Shown piece after piece: positions 24,040-33,029 of a DNA stretch of 35,840 nucleotides. How positions within the stretch are numbered: position 1 is the first letter of the stretch; every line of letters begins with the position of its first letter. This DNA comes from IDS-8 sp040902105. GTDB lineage: Bacteria; Pseudomonadota; Gammaproteobacteria; Steroidobacterales; Woeseiaceae. The notes beneath the pieces were generated by a model. That model did no database searches and was not told the DNA's origin. It saw only the letters and a list, made by a program, of their open reading frames with translations. Made by a program: the position numbers and the translations under genes. The DNA is taken from assembly GCA_040902105.1 (NCBI GenBank), contig JBBDXW010000028.1, positions 1 through 35,840 on the forward strand, in the 5' to 3' direction.

Positions 24040-24319
24040 CGTGGATCGCGCGGTTCTGGTTTCCTGGGGTGAATGTGACGCATGCAGTTCCGTATTCGGC
24101 AGACGCTCCCGCATCTCCGGAACCGCGGCGCAACGGAACGGGGCGGACAGTGCGATTGTACGGGAGAAGTGCGGCCGACTGCCTCTTGACGTCGGCCCTG
24201 ACGCAGGGTCACGATCCTCTGCACCGGGCGCAGTCCCCGAAATCTGCCCTGGCACGATTTCCAGTCATGCACCCAAGAGCGTAAAGAGCCCGAATGCGCC
24301 GATGCCGAACAGAGTAACC
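24040..24319. other. Divergent promoter region of the mrp operon and carbonic anhydrase
   Basis: These 280 bases separate the mrp operon (leftward) from the small ORF and carbonic anhydrase gene (rightward). Promoters in both directions are expected. I see no convincing operator, riboswitch or RNA gene here. A hydrophobic 18-residue minus-strand frame ending near 24266 is too short to call. Confidence 0.5.
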
Positions 24320-24415
24320 ATGCCGGATGAGCAACAGCGGCCGACGTTCTGGACCACGTTGCCAGCCGTGACGACCGCAGCGGCCAGCCTGATCACCACG
24401 CTGCAGCCCGGATGA
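24320..24415 (+). CDS. Tiny ORF coupled to carbonic anhydrase
   Basis: This frame of 31 codons starts MPDEQQRPTFWTTLPAV and continues with a short hydrophobic/Thr-Ala stretch. Its stop codon overlaps the carbonic anhydrase ATG in an ATGA arrangement. An in-frame ATG 18 bases earlier is possible. The upstream ribosome binding site is weak. It could be a small single-pass membrane peptide, a leader that couples translation, or a remnant of a longer membrane protein. I do not recognise a defined family. Confidence 0.35.
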   Translation: MPDEQQRPTFWTTLPAVTTAAASLITTLQPG

Positions 24416-25044
24416 TCCCGGCAATCGAGGCACTGCAGCGACTTCGCGAAGGCAATCGCCGCTTCATGTCAAACGTTCGCAGTCATGAACGGCGGTCCGA
24501 TCAGGCGCAACGCGCGGACCTTGTAAACGGTCAGCAGCCTTTTGCAATCGTGCTCGGCTGCTCGGACGCGCGCGTTCCCGCGGAAATCATCTTCGATCAG
24601 GGCCTGGGCGACCTGTTCGTCATCCGCGTTGCGGGCAATATTGTTGCGCCTTCACAGATCGGCAGCGTCGAATTCGCCGCGACCCGCTTCGATACGCGAC
24701 TGGTGGTGGTTCTCGGTCATTCGAAATGCGGAGCGATACTTGCGACGCTCGAGGAGCTGCGCCGGCCCGTGGAGAATCAATCGAGCAACCTGCGCTCGAT
24801 CGTCGACCGCGTGCGCCCGTCCGTTGAATCGCTTCTTGCAACGGAGTTAGGGCACGACACCGAGGCGCTCGTTCAGCAAGCCGTGCGGGCGAACGTGCGT
24901 GCTTCGGTGAATCAACTGCGTCACGGCTCGGAGATACTCGAGCGACTGATAGAACGTGAGGAGCTATGTGTGGTCGGCGCCGAGTATTCCCTCGAAACCG
25001 GTTATGCGAATTTCTTTGAAGGCGTGCACGAAGGGGGCTGCTGA
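24412..25044 (+). CDS. Beta-class carbonic anhydrase
   Basis: This cytoplasmic zinc enzyme of 210 residues interconverts CO2 and bicarbonate. The zinc ligands are Cys50, His103 and Cys106 (CSDARVP and HSKCGA), with the catalytic Asp52-Arg54 dyad. No signal peptide is present. The ATG overlaps the stop codon of a tiny upstream ORF, and no independent ribosome binding site is evident. It lies divergent from the Mrp antiporter, so a link between bicarbonate, pH and Na+ handling is possible but inferred. The S9 peptidase gene follows after 62 bp. Confidence 0.94.
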   Translation: MIPAIEALQRLREGNRRFMSNVRSHERRSDQAQRADLVNGQQPFAIVLGCSDARVPAEIIFDQGLGDLFVIRVAGNIVAPSQIGSVEFAATRFDTRLVVVLGHSKCGAILATLEELRRPVENQSSNLRSIVDRVRPSVESLLATELGHDTEALVQQAVRANVRASVNQLRHGSEILERLIEREELCVVGAEYSLETGYANFFEGVHEGGC

Positions 25045-25106
25045 CGGTGCATTGCAGCTCCCTGCTCGGATATCATGTGCGCACATCACCTTGTCGGAGA
25101 GTCAGC

Positions 25107-27038
25107 ATGTCCGCAACCCGCCTGTCGTTTGCAGTGTTCGCCATCGCTTCCCTGAATGCCGGTTGCGATTCGGGCGAACCCGATGCCGCTTCTTCGGTCG
25201 ACGCCCCCGACGTTACGGCCGCGGCTGCCCGTTATGATGCCGAGGCTTTCTTCGCGACCACGAGCTACTCGCTGGCCGGCGGTTACGCATGGTCGCCGGA
25301 CGACAGGGAACTGCTGATCTATTCGGACGAAAGCGGAATCTTCAATGCGTATTCGCTGGCGGCTGCCGATGGTGCGAAGAAACCGCTGACGACCTCGACC
25401 ACGGATTCGACCTTTGCGGTCTCATGGTTTCCGGACGACGCGCGTGTATTGTTCACGGCCGATCAGGGCGGCAACGAGCTCGATCATCTCTATGTGCGCG
25501 AGGTCTCCGGCGAAACCCGCGAGCTGACCCCGGGCGACAAGGTCAAAGCGCAATTCGGCGGCTGGTCGGACGACCGGGAGCACTTTTACGTACTGACCAA
25601 CGAGCGCGATCCCAGCAGCTTCGATCTGTATCGTTATGCGGTCACGGATTACGCGCGCACCCTGGTGTTTCAGAACGACGAAGCCCTGGAGATCTCCGCG
25701 ATCTCGCCCGACGGCCGCTACGTCGCGCTGGTCAAGCCGCGCACCAGCGCCGATTCGGACATCTACCTGCTGGACACGGCAGCGAAGGATCAGGCGCCGG
25801 CGCTCATTACCGGGCACACGGGTAACGTCTCGCACGGTGCCTACGAATTCACGCGCGACAGCAGGCAGCTCGTGTACTCGACCGACGAGCACGGCGAGTT
25901 CACGGAAGCATGGACCTACGACATCGGCAGCGGCGACAAGGCGTCGCTGGTCAAGGCCGACTGGGACGTAATGTTCGTGTCCTTCGCCGAATCGGGGCGT
26001 TATCGCGTATCGGGCACGAACGATGATGCGCGCACCGTCATACACATACTCGACGGCCAGACCGGAGAGGAAGTCGCGTTGCCGGGACTGCCTCCCGGCG
26101 ATCTGGCACAGATCCGCTTTTCGCGGGATGAAAGCAAGGTCGCACTCATGGTGAGCTCGGATACCTCGCCGAGCGACGTCTACGTCGTGGACCTGAATGC
26201 GGGGAAGAGCGCCCGGCTCACGCAGGCGCTCAATCCGAAAATTGACGAAACCGCTCTCGTCGGCACGGAGGTGGTTCGATACAAGAGCTTCGACGGCCTG
26301 GAAATCCCGGCGATCCTCTATCGTCCGCAGACCGCTTCAGCGACTGCCAGGGCTCCGGCGCTGGTGTGGGTACACGGCGGGCCGGGCGGACAGAGCCGCA
26401 CCGGCTACTCCGCGACCATCCAGCATCTCGTGAACCACGGCTACGCGGTTCTGGCCGCGAACAACCGCGGCTCCTCCGGTTACGGCAAGACATTCTTTCA
26501 CATGGACGACAAGCGCCACGGCGAAGTCGACCTGCAGGACATCGTTCACGCAAAGGATTATCTCGCGTCGCTCGAGTGGATTGACGGCGAGCGCATCGGC
26601 ATCATCGGCGGCTCCTACGGCGGCTACATGGTCGGCGCGGCGCTGGCCTTCGAGCCGGACGCCTTCGACGTCGGCGTCAATATTTTCGGCGTGATGAACT
26701 GGGAACGCACGCTGACCAGCATCCCACCGTGGTGGGAGTCCTTCAAGGAAGCGCTCTACGACGAAATGGGCGACCCGGCAACCGACGGCGAGCGCCACCG
26801 CAGGATCTCGCCCCTGTTCCACGCCGGGAACATCAAGGCGCCGCTGCTGGTCGTGCAGGGCGCGAACGATCCGCGCGTGCTACAGGTAGAAAGCGACGAG
26901 ATCGTCGCCGCCGTACGCGCGAACGAGGTGCCGGTCGAATACGTCCTGTTCGGCGACGAAGGCCACGGCTTCACCAAGCGGGAAAACAGGATCAGGGCAT
27001 CGGAAGCTTACGTCGCGTTCCTCGACGAGTACCTGTAG
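25107..27038 (+). CDS. S9 family peptidase (prolyl oligopeptidase type), lipoprotein
   Basis: This serine peptidase of 643 residues has an N-terminal signal with lipobox LNAGC (Cys20), which suggests a membrane-anchored periplasmic enzyme. Residues about 45-380 form a WD40-like beta-propeller with repeated SPDGR/SWFPDDAR-type blades. The C-terminal alpha/beta hydrolase domain carries the triad Ser503 (GGSYGGYM), Asp588 (GANDPR) and His620 (DEGHGF), with the HGGPGG oxyanion loop at 423-428. I chose the ATG at 25107 after GGAGAG because it begins the signal peptide; an earlier in-frame start has none. Its TAG stop codon lies inside a REP-like element. Confidence 0.93.
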   Translation: MSATRLSFAVFAIASLNAGCDSGEPDAASSVDAPDVTAAAARYDAEAFFATTSYSLAGGYAWSPDDRELLIYSDESGIFNAYSLAAADGAKKPLTTSTTDSTFAVSWFPDDARVLFTADQGGNELDHLYVREVSGETRELTPGDKVKAQFGGWSDDREHFYVLTNERDPSSFDLYRYAVTDYARTLVFQNDEALEISAISPDGRYVALVKPRTSADSDIYLLDTAAKDQAPALITGHTGNVSHGAYEFTRDSRQLVYSTDEHGEFTEAWTYDIGSGDKASLVKADWDVMFVSFAESGRYRVSGTNDDARTVIHILDGQTGEEVALPGLPPGDLAQIRFSRDESKVALMVSSDTSPSDVYVVDLNAGKSARLTQALNPKIDETALVGTEVVRYKSFDGLEIPAILYRPQTASATARAPALVWVHGGPGGQSRTGYSATIQHLVNHGYAVLAANNRGSSGYGKTFFHMDDKRHGEVDLQDIVHAKDYLASLEWIDGERIGIIGGSYGGYMVGAALAFEPDAFDVGVNIFGVMNWERTLTSIPPWWESFKEALYDEMGDPATDGERHRRISPLFHAGNIKAPLLVVQGANDPRVLQVESDEIVAAVRANEVPVEYVLFGDEGHGFTKRENRIRASEAYVAFLDEYL

Positions 27039-27164
27039 GAGCCCGCCGAGCGCCATGGATGGCGCGAATGCAGATCACGCAGGAGCAGTTATCTGCCCGC
27101 GGGCGACCCGGAGCGGGCAACTTCGACGGAGGTCGGCGGGTCGCCCCCGGGGGCGGGCTCCTAC
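27035..27164. repeat. REP-like inverted pair between convergent genes, copy 3
   Basis: A left copy starts GTAGGAGCCCGCC at 27035, and an inverted copy ends GGGCGGGCTCCTAC at 27164. The TAG in the left copy is the stop codon of the S9 peptidase gene. The TAG in the right copy, on the minus strand, is the stop codon of the outer membrane channel gene. The pair fills the whole space between the two convergent genes and may act as a bidirectional transcript end. Confidence 0.85.
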
Positions 27165-28561
27165 AGCGGCCAGCCGCCGGCCATCGACCGATAGAGCGCG
27201 ACCAGCGCCACGGCGGAGCGGGTCTCGCTTTGCACCAGTCTGTCTTCCGTCTCCAGTTGCGAGCGTTCGGCGTCCAATACCTGCAGGAAGTCGGCGATGC
27301 CTCCGTCGAAGCGCAGGCGCGCGAGTCGCGCCGCCTCGCTCCCTGAAGCGGCCGCGGCTTCCAGGTGTTCGCGTTCACGCTGCAGGCGTGCGTAACGTAT
27401 CAGCGCGTTTTCGGTTTCCTCCAGCGCCAGCAGCACCGTCTGTTCGTAACTCGCGAGGTTCCCGGCGGCATCGGCGTCGGCGGCGGCAATGCGTGCCCGC
27501 ACGCGTCCGACATCGAGGAACGACCAGTCGATCCCGAGTGCAATCGCGCGCGTTTCGCTGTCGCGCTCGAACAAGGCGTCGCTGTCGATTGCCTGCGTGC
27601 CGATCAGCCCACCCAACGTGAAGCGCGGAAACAGGTCCGCCGTAGCGACGCCGATACGAGCCGTAGCGCCGGCCAGCCGCCGCTCGGCCGCATAGATATC
27701 CGGACGCCTGCGGAGCAAGTCGCCCGGTGCGCCCACGGGAATGTGCGCAGGCAAGATCGGCAGCGGCGCCGGCGTTTCCAGTTCGGCGATAAGCGCGGAA
27801 GGCTGGCGACCGGTTAACACCGCAATGCGGTGCGCGGCCACGGCGATTTCGCTCTCGAGCGCCGGTATGAGCGCCAGCGTACTTTCGAGCTGGCTCTCCG
27901 CCTGCGCGACGTCGAGCTGCGTGCCGCTGCCGGCGTCGAGCCGCGCCTGCACCAGTTCCAGCGAGCCGCGCTGGTTGTCGGCGTTGCTGCGCGCCACGTC
28001 CAATTGCTGCTGCAGACCGCGCAACTGGAAATAACTCTGTGCCAGCTCCGCGACGACGCTCACCTGTGCAACCGCCAGGTCCGCGGCGCTGGCCTCTGCA
28101 TCGGCGCGCTGTGCTTCGACGTTGCGGCGGACGCGGCCGAAGAAGTCCAGTTCCCACGCGGCGGCGATCCCGGCATCGTAGCTCTCGCTGTCGCGCTGCG
28201 ACCGTGTCGCTCCCGGAAACTGATCTGCGCTCGAGCGCTGGTCAGCGGCAGTCGCATTGGCAGTCACTGTCGGAAACCGGTCGAGTCCCGATTCACGCAG
28301 CAGTGCGCGTGCGCGGTCGTAGCGCGCGAGCGCGATGCGCAGGTCGTGATTCGCGGCAAGTGCATCGTCGACCAGGCCCGTCAGCATCGGGTCGTCAAGC
28401 TGGCGCCAGAAATCCGCTTCCATCTCGGCATCGGTGTACAACGCCGAGCCGGCACGCGCGAATTCTGCGGGCGCGGCCGTGTCCGGCTGTTCATAGTCGG
28501 GACCGACCGCGCACGCGGAGAGCAGAACCGCAACGAGGGCAAACATCGACGCATTACGCAT
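27161..28561 (-). CDS. RND efflux outer membrane channel (NodT/OprN type)
   Basis: This TolC-family outer membrane lipoprotein of 466 residues has lipobox LLSAC (Cys17) and the conserved family start CAVGPDYEQP. Two OEP repeats of long coiled helices are visible, with LRIALARYDRARALLRESG, AQSYFQLRGLQQQLDVA, PVGAPGDLLRRRPDIYAAER and FTLGGLIGTQA. It overlaps the pump gene by 8 bases and ends the efflux operon. The chosen ATG at 28561 starts the signal peptide. Its stop codon is supplied by a REP-like element. Confidence 0.94.
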   Translation of the reverse strand: MRNASMFALVAVLLSACAVGPDYEQPDTAAPAEFARAGSALYTDAEMEADFWRQLDDPMLTGLVDDALAANHDLRIALARYDRARALLRESGLDRFPTVTANATAADQRSSADQFPGATRSQRDSESYDAGIAAAWELDFFGRVRRNVEAQRADAEASAADLAVAQVSVVAELAQSYFQLRGLQQQLDVARSNADNQRGSLELVQARLDAGSGTQLDVAQAESQLESTLALIPALESEIAVAAHRIAVLTGRQPSALIAELETPAPLPILPAHIPVGAPGDLLRRRPDIYAAERRLAGATARIGVATADLFPRFTLGGLIGTQAIDSDALFERDSETRAIALGIDWSFLDVGRVRARIAAADADAAGNLASYEQTVLLALEETENALIRYARLQREREHLEAAAASGSEAARLARLRFDGGIADFLQVLDAERSQLETEDRLVQSETRSAVALVALYRSMAGGWPL

Positions 28562-31500
28562 GACCGTTCTCCAGTGCAGCTTTGCCATCGCCTGCAGTAT
28601 CGACGCCGCCGTCGACTTCGCGTGCGCGCCCCATGTAATCAGCCATCTTGCGCAGCCCTACATAAAACACCGGCGTCAGGAACAATCCGAACGCAGTCAC
28701 GCCCAGCATGCCGGCGAACACCGCAACACCCAGGGCATGGCGCACTTCCGCTCCGGCCCCGCTCGCGAGCACCAGCGGCACGACCGCGGCAGTAAAGGTA
28801 ATCGAAGTCATGATGATCGGCCGCAGACGCAGGCGGCAGGCTTCGAGCGCCGCGTCGACGATGCCGCGTCCCTGCATCTCCAGTTCGCGCGCAAACTCGA
28901 CGATCAGGATTGCGTTCTTGCAGGCGAGACCCATCAGCAGCACCAGCCCGACCTGCACGAAGATGTTGTTGTCGCCGCCCAATGCCCATACGCCGAGCAG
29001 GGCGGACAACATGCACATCGGCACTATCAGGATGACGGCGAGCGGCAGCGTCCAGCTCTCATAAAGGGCGGCCAGCACCAGGAACGCCAGCAACACCGCG
29101 AGCGGGAATACCACCAGCGCCGCGCCGCTCTGGTTGACCTGCTGGTAACTCAGGTCGGTCCACTCGAAGGTCATGCCGGCCGGCAGAACCTGTGGCGCCA
29201 TCGCCTCGATCGCAGCGAGCGCCTCGTTCGACGACAACACCCGCGGATCCGCCTCGCCCATCAGGTCGGCGGCCGGATAGCCGTTGTAGCGTATCACCGG
29301 GTCCGGACCGTAGCTTTCCTCTATGTGAACCATGCTGCCGATCGGCACCATGTCACCGTCGATGTTGCGCGTCTTGAGCTTGCCTATGTCGGATACATCG
29401 CCGCGAAAGCGCGCATCGGCCTGCGCCATAACTTTGAAGGTGCGGCCGAAACGATTGAAGTCGTTCACGTAGGAAGAGCCGAGATAAACTTGCAGCGTCT
29501 CGAACAGATCGGTCAGCGCCACGCCCTGCGCCTTGGCCTGGGCGCGGTCGACTTCCGCATCGAGCTGCGGCACGTTCGCCTGGTAGGAACTGATTGGATA
29601 GCCCATGCCGGGCACCTGGCTGAGCGCGCCCGAGAGCCCCGTCACCGCGGTTTGCAGCTCGCCGTAGCCGAGCCCGGCGCGGTCCTGCACATAAAGCGAG
29701 TAACCCGAGCCTGTACCGATGCCGAGAATCGCCGGCGGCATGAACGCAAAACCGAACGCTTCCTGCACGGCTGAGAACTTCATGTTCAGTTCCGCCGTGA
29801 TTTCCTCGGCGGTACGCTCGCGCTCATGGAAGTCGGTAAGTCCGAAAAATATCGTGCCGCTGTTCGGCGTGTTGCTGAACTGCAATGCGTTCAGTCCGGG
29901 AAACGCCACGGCGTTGGCTACACCTTCAGTGGACAGTGCTATGTCGCTGATCTTCCGTACCACCGCATCGGTGCGGTCGAGCGATGCACCGGCCGGCAGC
30001 TGTACGCCGCCGATCAGGTACATCTTGTCCTGGGTCGGAATGAAGCCTCCGGGCACGAGCTGGAACATCACGCCGGTCGCGACCAGCAGCACCGCATATA
30101 CGGCAAATACCGCGCCGCGCCGATGCAGGCTCTTCGTAACCGCGCCCTGGTAGCTTTCCGAACTGCGGCCGAAAAAGCGGTTGAACGGACGGAATATCCA
30201 GCCGAACAACCGGTCGATCAAACGCGTCGGCGCATCTCTGGGCGCGTCATGAGGCTTCAGCAGCGCCGCGGCGAGCGCCGGCGATAATGTCAGCGAGTTG
30301 AAGGCCGAAATCACGGTGGTGACCGCTATGGTCACCGCAAACTGCCGGTAGAACTGCCCGGTTACGCCATCGAGAAAGGCCATCGGCACAAAAACCGCGC
30401 ACAACACGAGCGAGATGGCGATGATCGGCCCGCTTACCTCGCGCATCGCCTGGTGCGCTGCCGCGAGCGGCGTCAAGCCCTCGCTTATGTTTCGTTCGAC
30501 GTTCTCGACCACCACGATCGCATCGTCGACGACGATGCCGATCGCGAGTACGAGCGCGAACAAAGTAAGCGTGTTGATCGAAAAACCGAGCAGCAACAGC
30601 GCAGCGAATGCGCCGACGATGGAAACCGGCACCGCGATCAGCGGAATGATCGATGCGCGCCATGTCTGCAGGAAAAGGATCACGACCAGCACCACCAGCA
30701 CGACCGCTTCGAAGAGCGTCTTCACTACCGACTTGATGGAATCGCTCACGAACACGGTCGGGTCGTAAACGACATCGTAGTCCACGCCTTCCGGGAAGAG
30801 TTCGGCAAGCTCCGCGGTTTTTGCGCGAACATCCCTGGATAACTCGAGTGAGTTGGAGCCTGGCGCCTGGAAGATCACGATTGCCACGGCCTGTTCGTTG
30901 TCCAGCAGCGAACGCAGCGAATACTCCGATGCGCCGAGTTCCAGCCGGGCGACGTCGGCGAGCCGCGTTACCTGTCCGTTGGCACCGGTCTTCAGCACGA
31001 TATCGCCGAATTCCTCTTCGGTGACGAGCCGGCCCTGCGCGTTGATTGACACCAGGAATTCCGAAGCCTCCGGCGTCGGCGGCGCACCGAGCTGGCCCGC
31101 GGAGACCTGCACGTTCTGTTCGCGCACGGCTTGCACGATGTCACCGGCGGTGAGTCCCCGGGCCGCAGCCTGGTCGGGGTCGATCCAGATACGCATCGCA
31201 TAATCGCCGGCGCCGAAGATTATCGCCTGGCCGATCCCCGGCAGACGGGCGAGTTCGTCCTTCATACGGAGCGTCGCGTAATTGCGCAGGTACACGCTGT
31301 CGTAACGGCCGTCCGGCGAAGTCAGGTGCACGACCATCGTCAGGTTCGGTGACTGCTTTTCGGTGGTAACGCCGAGCCGCCGCACGTCTTCGGGCAGACG
31401 CGCCAGCGCCTGGTTGACACGGTTCTGCACCTGCACCTGGGCGAGGTCCGGGTCGGCGCCTGGCTTGAACGTCACCGTCAATCCGAGAACGCCGTCGCTG

Positions 31501-31754
31501 CTGGCAACCGATTTCATGTACATCATGTTCTCGACGCCGTTGATCGCCTCTTCCAGCGGCGATGCAACGGTCTCGGCAATCACCTTCGGATTGGCGCCCG
31601 GATAGACCGCCCGCACCTGCACGGTCGGCGGCACCACATCCGGGTATTCGCTCAACGGCAACAGCGGCACCGCGATCAGGCCGGCGACGAAGATGACGAT
31701 CGACAACACCGCCGCGAAGATCGGGCGGTCAACAAAAAACTTTGCGAAATCCAT
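28554..31754 (-). CDS. RND multidrug efflux pump, MexF type
   Basis: This inner-membrane transporter of 1066 residues belongs to the HAE1 family, with the normal length and twelve predicted helices. The start MDFAKFFVDRPIFAAVLS and PGANPKVIAETVASPLEEAI resemble MexF more than AcrB. Asp410 and Asp411 (IGIVVDDAIVVVENVERN) form the proton relay in helix 4. GGAAAG precedes the ATG. It exchanges protons for drug-like substrates and works with the adaptor and channel encoded on either side. Substrates cannot be read from sequence; the MexEF-OprN pump exports fluoroquinolones, chloramphenicol and quinolone signals. Confidence 0.95.
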   Translation of the reverse strand: MDFAKFFVDRPIFAAVLSIVIFVAGLIAVPLLPLSEYPDVVPPTVQVRAVYPGANPKVIAETVASPLEEAINGVENMMYMKSVASSDGVLGLTVTFKPGADPDLAQVQVQNRVNQALARLPEDVRRLGVTTEKQSPNLTMVVHLTSPDGRYDSVYLRNYATLRMKDELARLPGIGQAIIFGAGDYAMRIWIDPDQAAARGLTAGDIVQAVREQNVQVSAGQLGAPPTPEASEFLVSINAQGRLVTEEEFGDIVLKTGANGQVTRLADVARLELGASEYSLRSLLDNEQAVAIVIFQAPGSNSLELSRDVRAKTAELAELFPEGVDYDVVYDPTVFVSDSIKSVVKTLFEAVVLVVLVVILFLQTWRASIIPLIAVPVSIVGAFAALLLLGFSINTLTLFALVLAIGIVVDDAIVVVENVERNISEGLTPLAAAHQAMREVSGPIIAISLVLCAVFVPMAFLDGVTGQFYRQFAVTIAVTTVISAFNSLTLSPALAAALLKPHDAPRDAPTRLIDRLFGWIFRPFNRFFGRSSESYQGAVTKSLHRRGAVFAVYAVLLVATGVMFQLVPGGFIPTQDKMYLIGGVQLPAGASLDRTDAVVRKISDIALSTEGVANAVAFPGLNALQFSNTPNSGTIFFGLTDFHERERTAEEITAELNMKFSAVQEAFGFAFMPPAILGIGTGSGYSLYVQDRAGLGYGELQTAVTGLSGALSQVPGMGYPISSYQANVPQLDAEVDRAQAKAQGVALTDLFETLQVYLGSSYVNDFNRFGRTFKVMAQADARFRGDVSDIGKLKTRNIDGDMVPIGSMVHIEESYGPDPVIRYNGYPAADLMGEADPRVLSSNEALAAIEAMAPQVLPAGMTFEWTDLSYQQVNQSGAALVVFPLAVLLAFLVLAALYESWTLPLAVILIVPMCMLSALLGVWALGGDNNIFVQVGLVLLMGLACKNAILIVEFARELEMQGRGIVDAALEACRLRLRPIIMTSITFTAAVVPLVLASGAGAEVRHALGVAVFAGMLGVTAFGLFLTPVFYVGLRKMADYMGRAREVDGGVDTAGDGKAALENGHA

Positions 31755-31775
31755 AATGTCTTTCCGTTCGAATCT

Positions 31776-32957
31776 CTAGAGAGCCGAAGCTGTGGTTGTC
31801 TGCATTCCCGGAGGCGGATCGCCCATGGCGATGACCTGCGGGTTGACCGGCATGCCCGGCATGAAGATCTTCTGCACGCCGTGCACGATTACCTGGTCTC
31901 CGGGTTCGAGGCCTGCCTCGACCACGCGCAGCCCGTCGATCATGCGGCCGAGCTGCACATCGCGGCGCTGCGCGCTGGCGTCCTCGCCGACGACGTAGAC
32001 GTACTTGCGATCCTGGTCCGTCAGGACCGCCTTGTCGTCGATCAGCGTGGCGCGAAACGTGTCGCTGCCGGCGAGTTGTACGCGCGCGAACAGGCCGGGA
32101 GTGAATACCCGATCGGGATTCGGCAGTACCGCGCGGGCGCGGATGGTGCCGGTGTCGGAGTTCACCTGGTTGTCCATGAAGTCCATCTCGCCTTCGTAGG
32201 GATACCCGGCATCGCCGGCAAGACCCACGCGGACAGGATTGCGCGCGTCGCGTGAACTCTGACGCTCGCCATTACGCGACATGGCGTTGTAACGAAGGTA
32301 AGAACGTTCGTCGCCTTCGAAATACACGTACACCGGATCGAGCGAGACGATCGTTGTCAGGATCGTCGCGTTCGGCTGCGTGGAAACAAGGTTGCCCGGT
32401 GTAACGAGCGCACGTCCCGCGCGACCCGAGATTGGCGCACGCACTTCCGTGAACTCGAGATCCAGTCGGGCAACATCGACCGCGGCCTGTGCCGCGCGAA
32501 TGTTTGCCTCGGACTGCGCGAGCGCGGAGTTGCGCTGGTCGAGCTCCTCGGTGGAAATCGCGCGCGCATCGGCAAGCTTCTTCGCGCGCACGACTTCGCT
32601 CCGGGCCAGCTCGGCCTGGGTTGTCGCGCGCGCCAGTTCCGCTTCTGCACGGGCGAGTTCGGCGCGATAGGTGCGCTGGTCGATGACGAACAGTACGTCG
32701 CCCTTCGCCACTTCTCCGCCTTCCTCGTAATTGACGCGTTCGATGTAGCCGCTTACGCGCGGACGCAGTTCGACCGTTTCGACGGCCTCGATGTGGCCGG
32801 TGAACTCGTCCCAGGGACGGACTTCCTTGACCAGCACCGTGGCAACGCTCACCTCGGGAGGGGGCGGCATGGACTCGGTCGCGGCCTCGCCGCGGCAGCC
32901 GGCCACTGCGGCCAGGGCAATCATGGCGGCGAGCTTGAGAGTTCTGTTGCGATTCAC
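31776..32957 (-). CDS. RND efflux periplasmic adaptor, MexE type
   Basis: This membrane fusion protein of 393 residues has a lipobox AVAGC (Cys21). The lipoyl half-domains are visible as PRVSGYIERVNYEEGGEV and VRAPISGRAGRALVTPG, separated by an alpha-hairpin rich in Glu, Ala and Arg (about 105-165). A beta-barrel and C-terminal domain follow. The start is GTG at 32957 with GAGGAAA upstream. It is 21 bp before the pump gene and 72 bp after the SDR-like gene. A short promoter in that gap is possible. Confidence 0.94.
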   Translation of the reverse strand: MNRNRTLKLAAMIALAAVAGCRGEAATESMPPPPEVSVATVLVKEVRPWDEFTGHIEAVETVELRPRVSGYIERVNYEEGGEVAKGDVLFVIDQRTYRAELARAEAELARATTQAELARSEVVRAKKLADARAISTEELDQRNSALAQSEANIRAAQAAVDVARLDLEFTEVRAPISGRAGRALVTPGNLVSTQPNATILTTIVSLDPVYVYFEGDERSYLRYNAMSRNGERQSSRDARNPVRVGLAGDAGYPYEGEMDFMDNQVNSDTGTIRARAVLPNPDRVFTPGLFARVQLAGSDTFRATLIDDKAVLTDQDRKYVYVVGEDASAQRRDVQLGRMIDGLRVVEAGLEPGDQVIVHGVQKIFMPGMPVNPQVIAMGDPPPGMQTTTASAL

Positions 32958-33029
32958 GGTATTTCCTCAATCTGTGATAAAAAAATTCTGTCTACGAATA
33001 CTTATGGGCGAAGAATTTCACGCTGTCGA

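Noticed and set aside
22996..24072. 358-codon plus-strand frame
   Set aside because: It is antisense to mrpA, has highly charged low-information composition and no ribosome binding site. The mrpA reading is unambiguous.
32965..33000. Terminator between the SDR-like and adaptor genes
   Set aside because: A run of T on the minus strand is present, but the preceding complementary bases are few and far apart, so a stem is not convincing.
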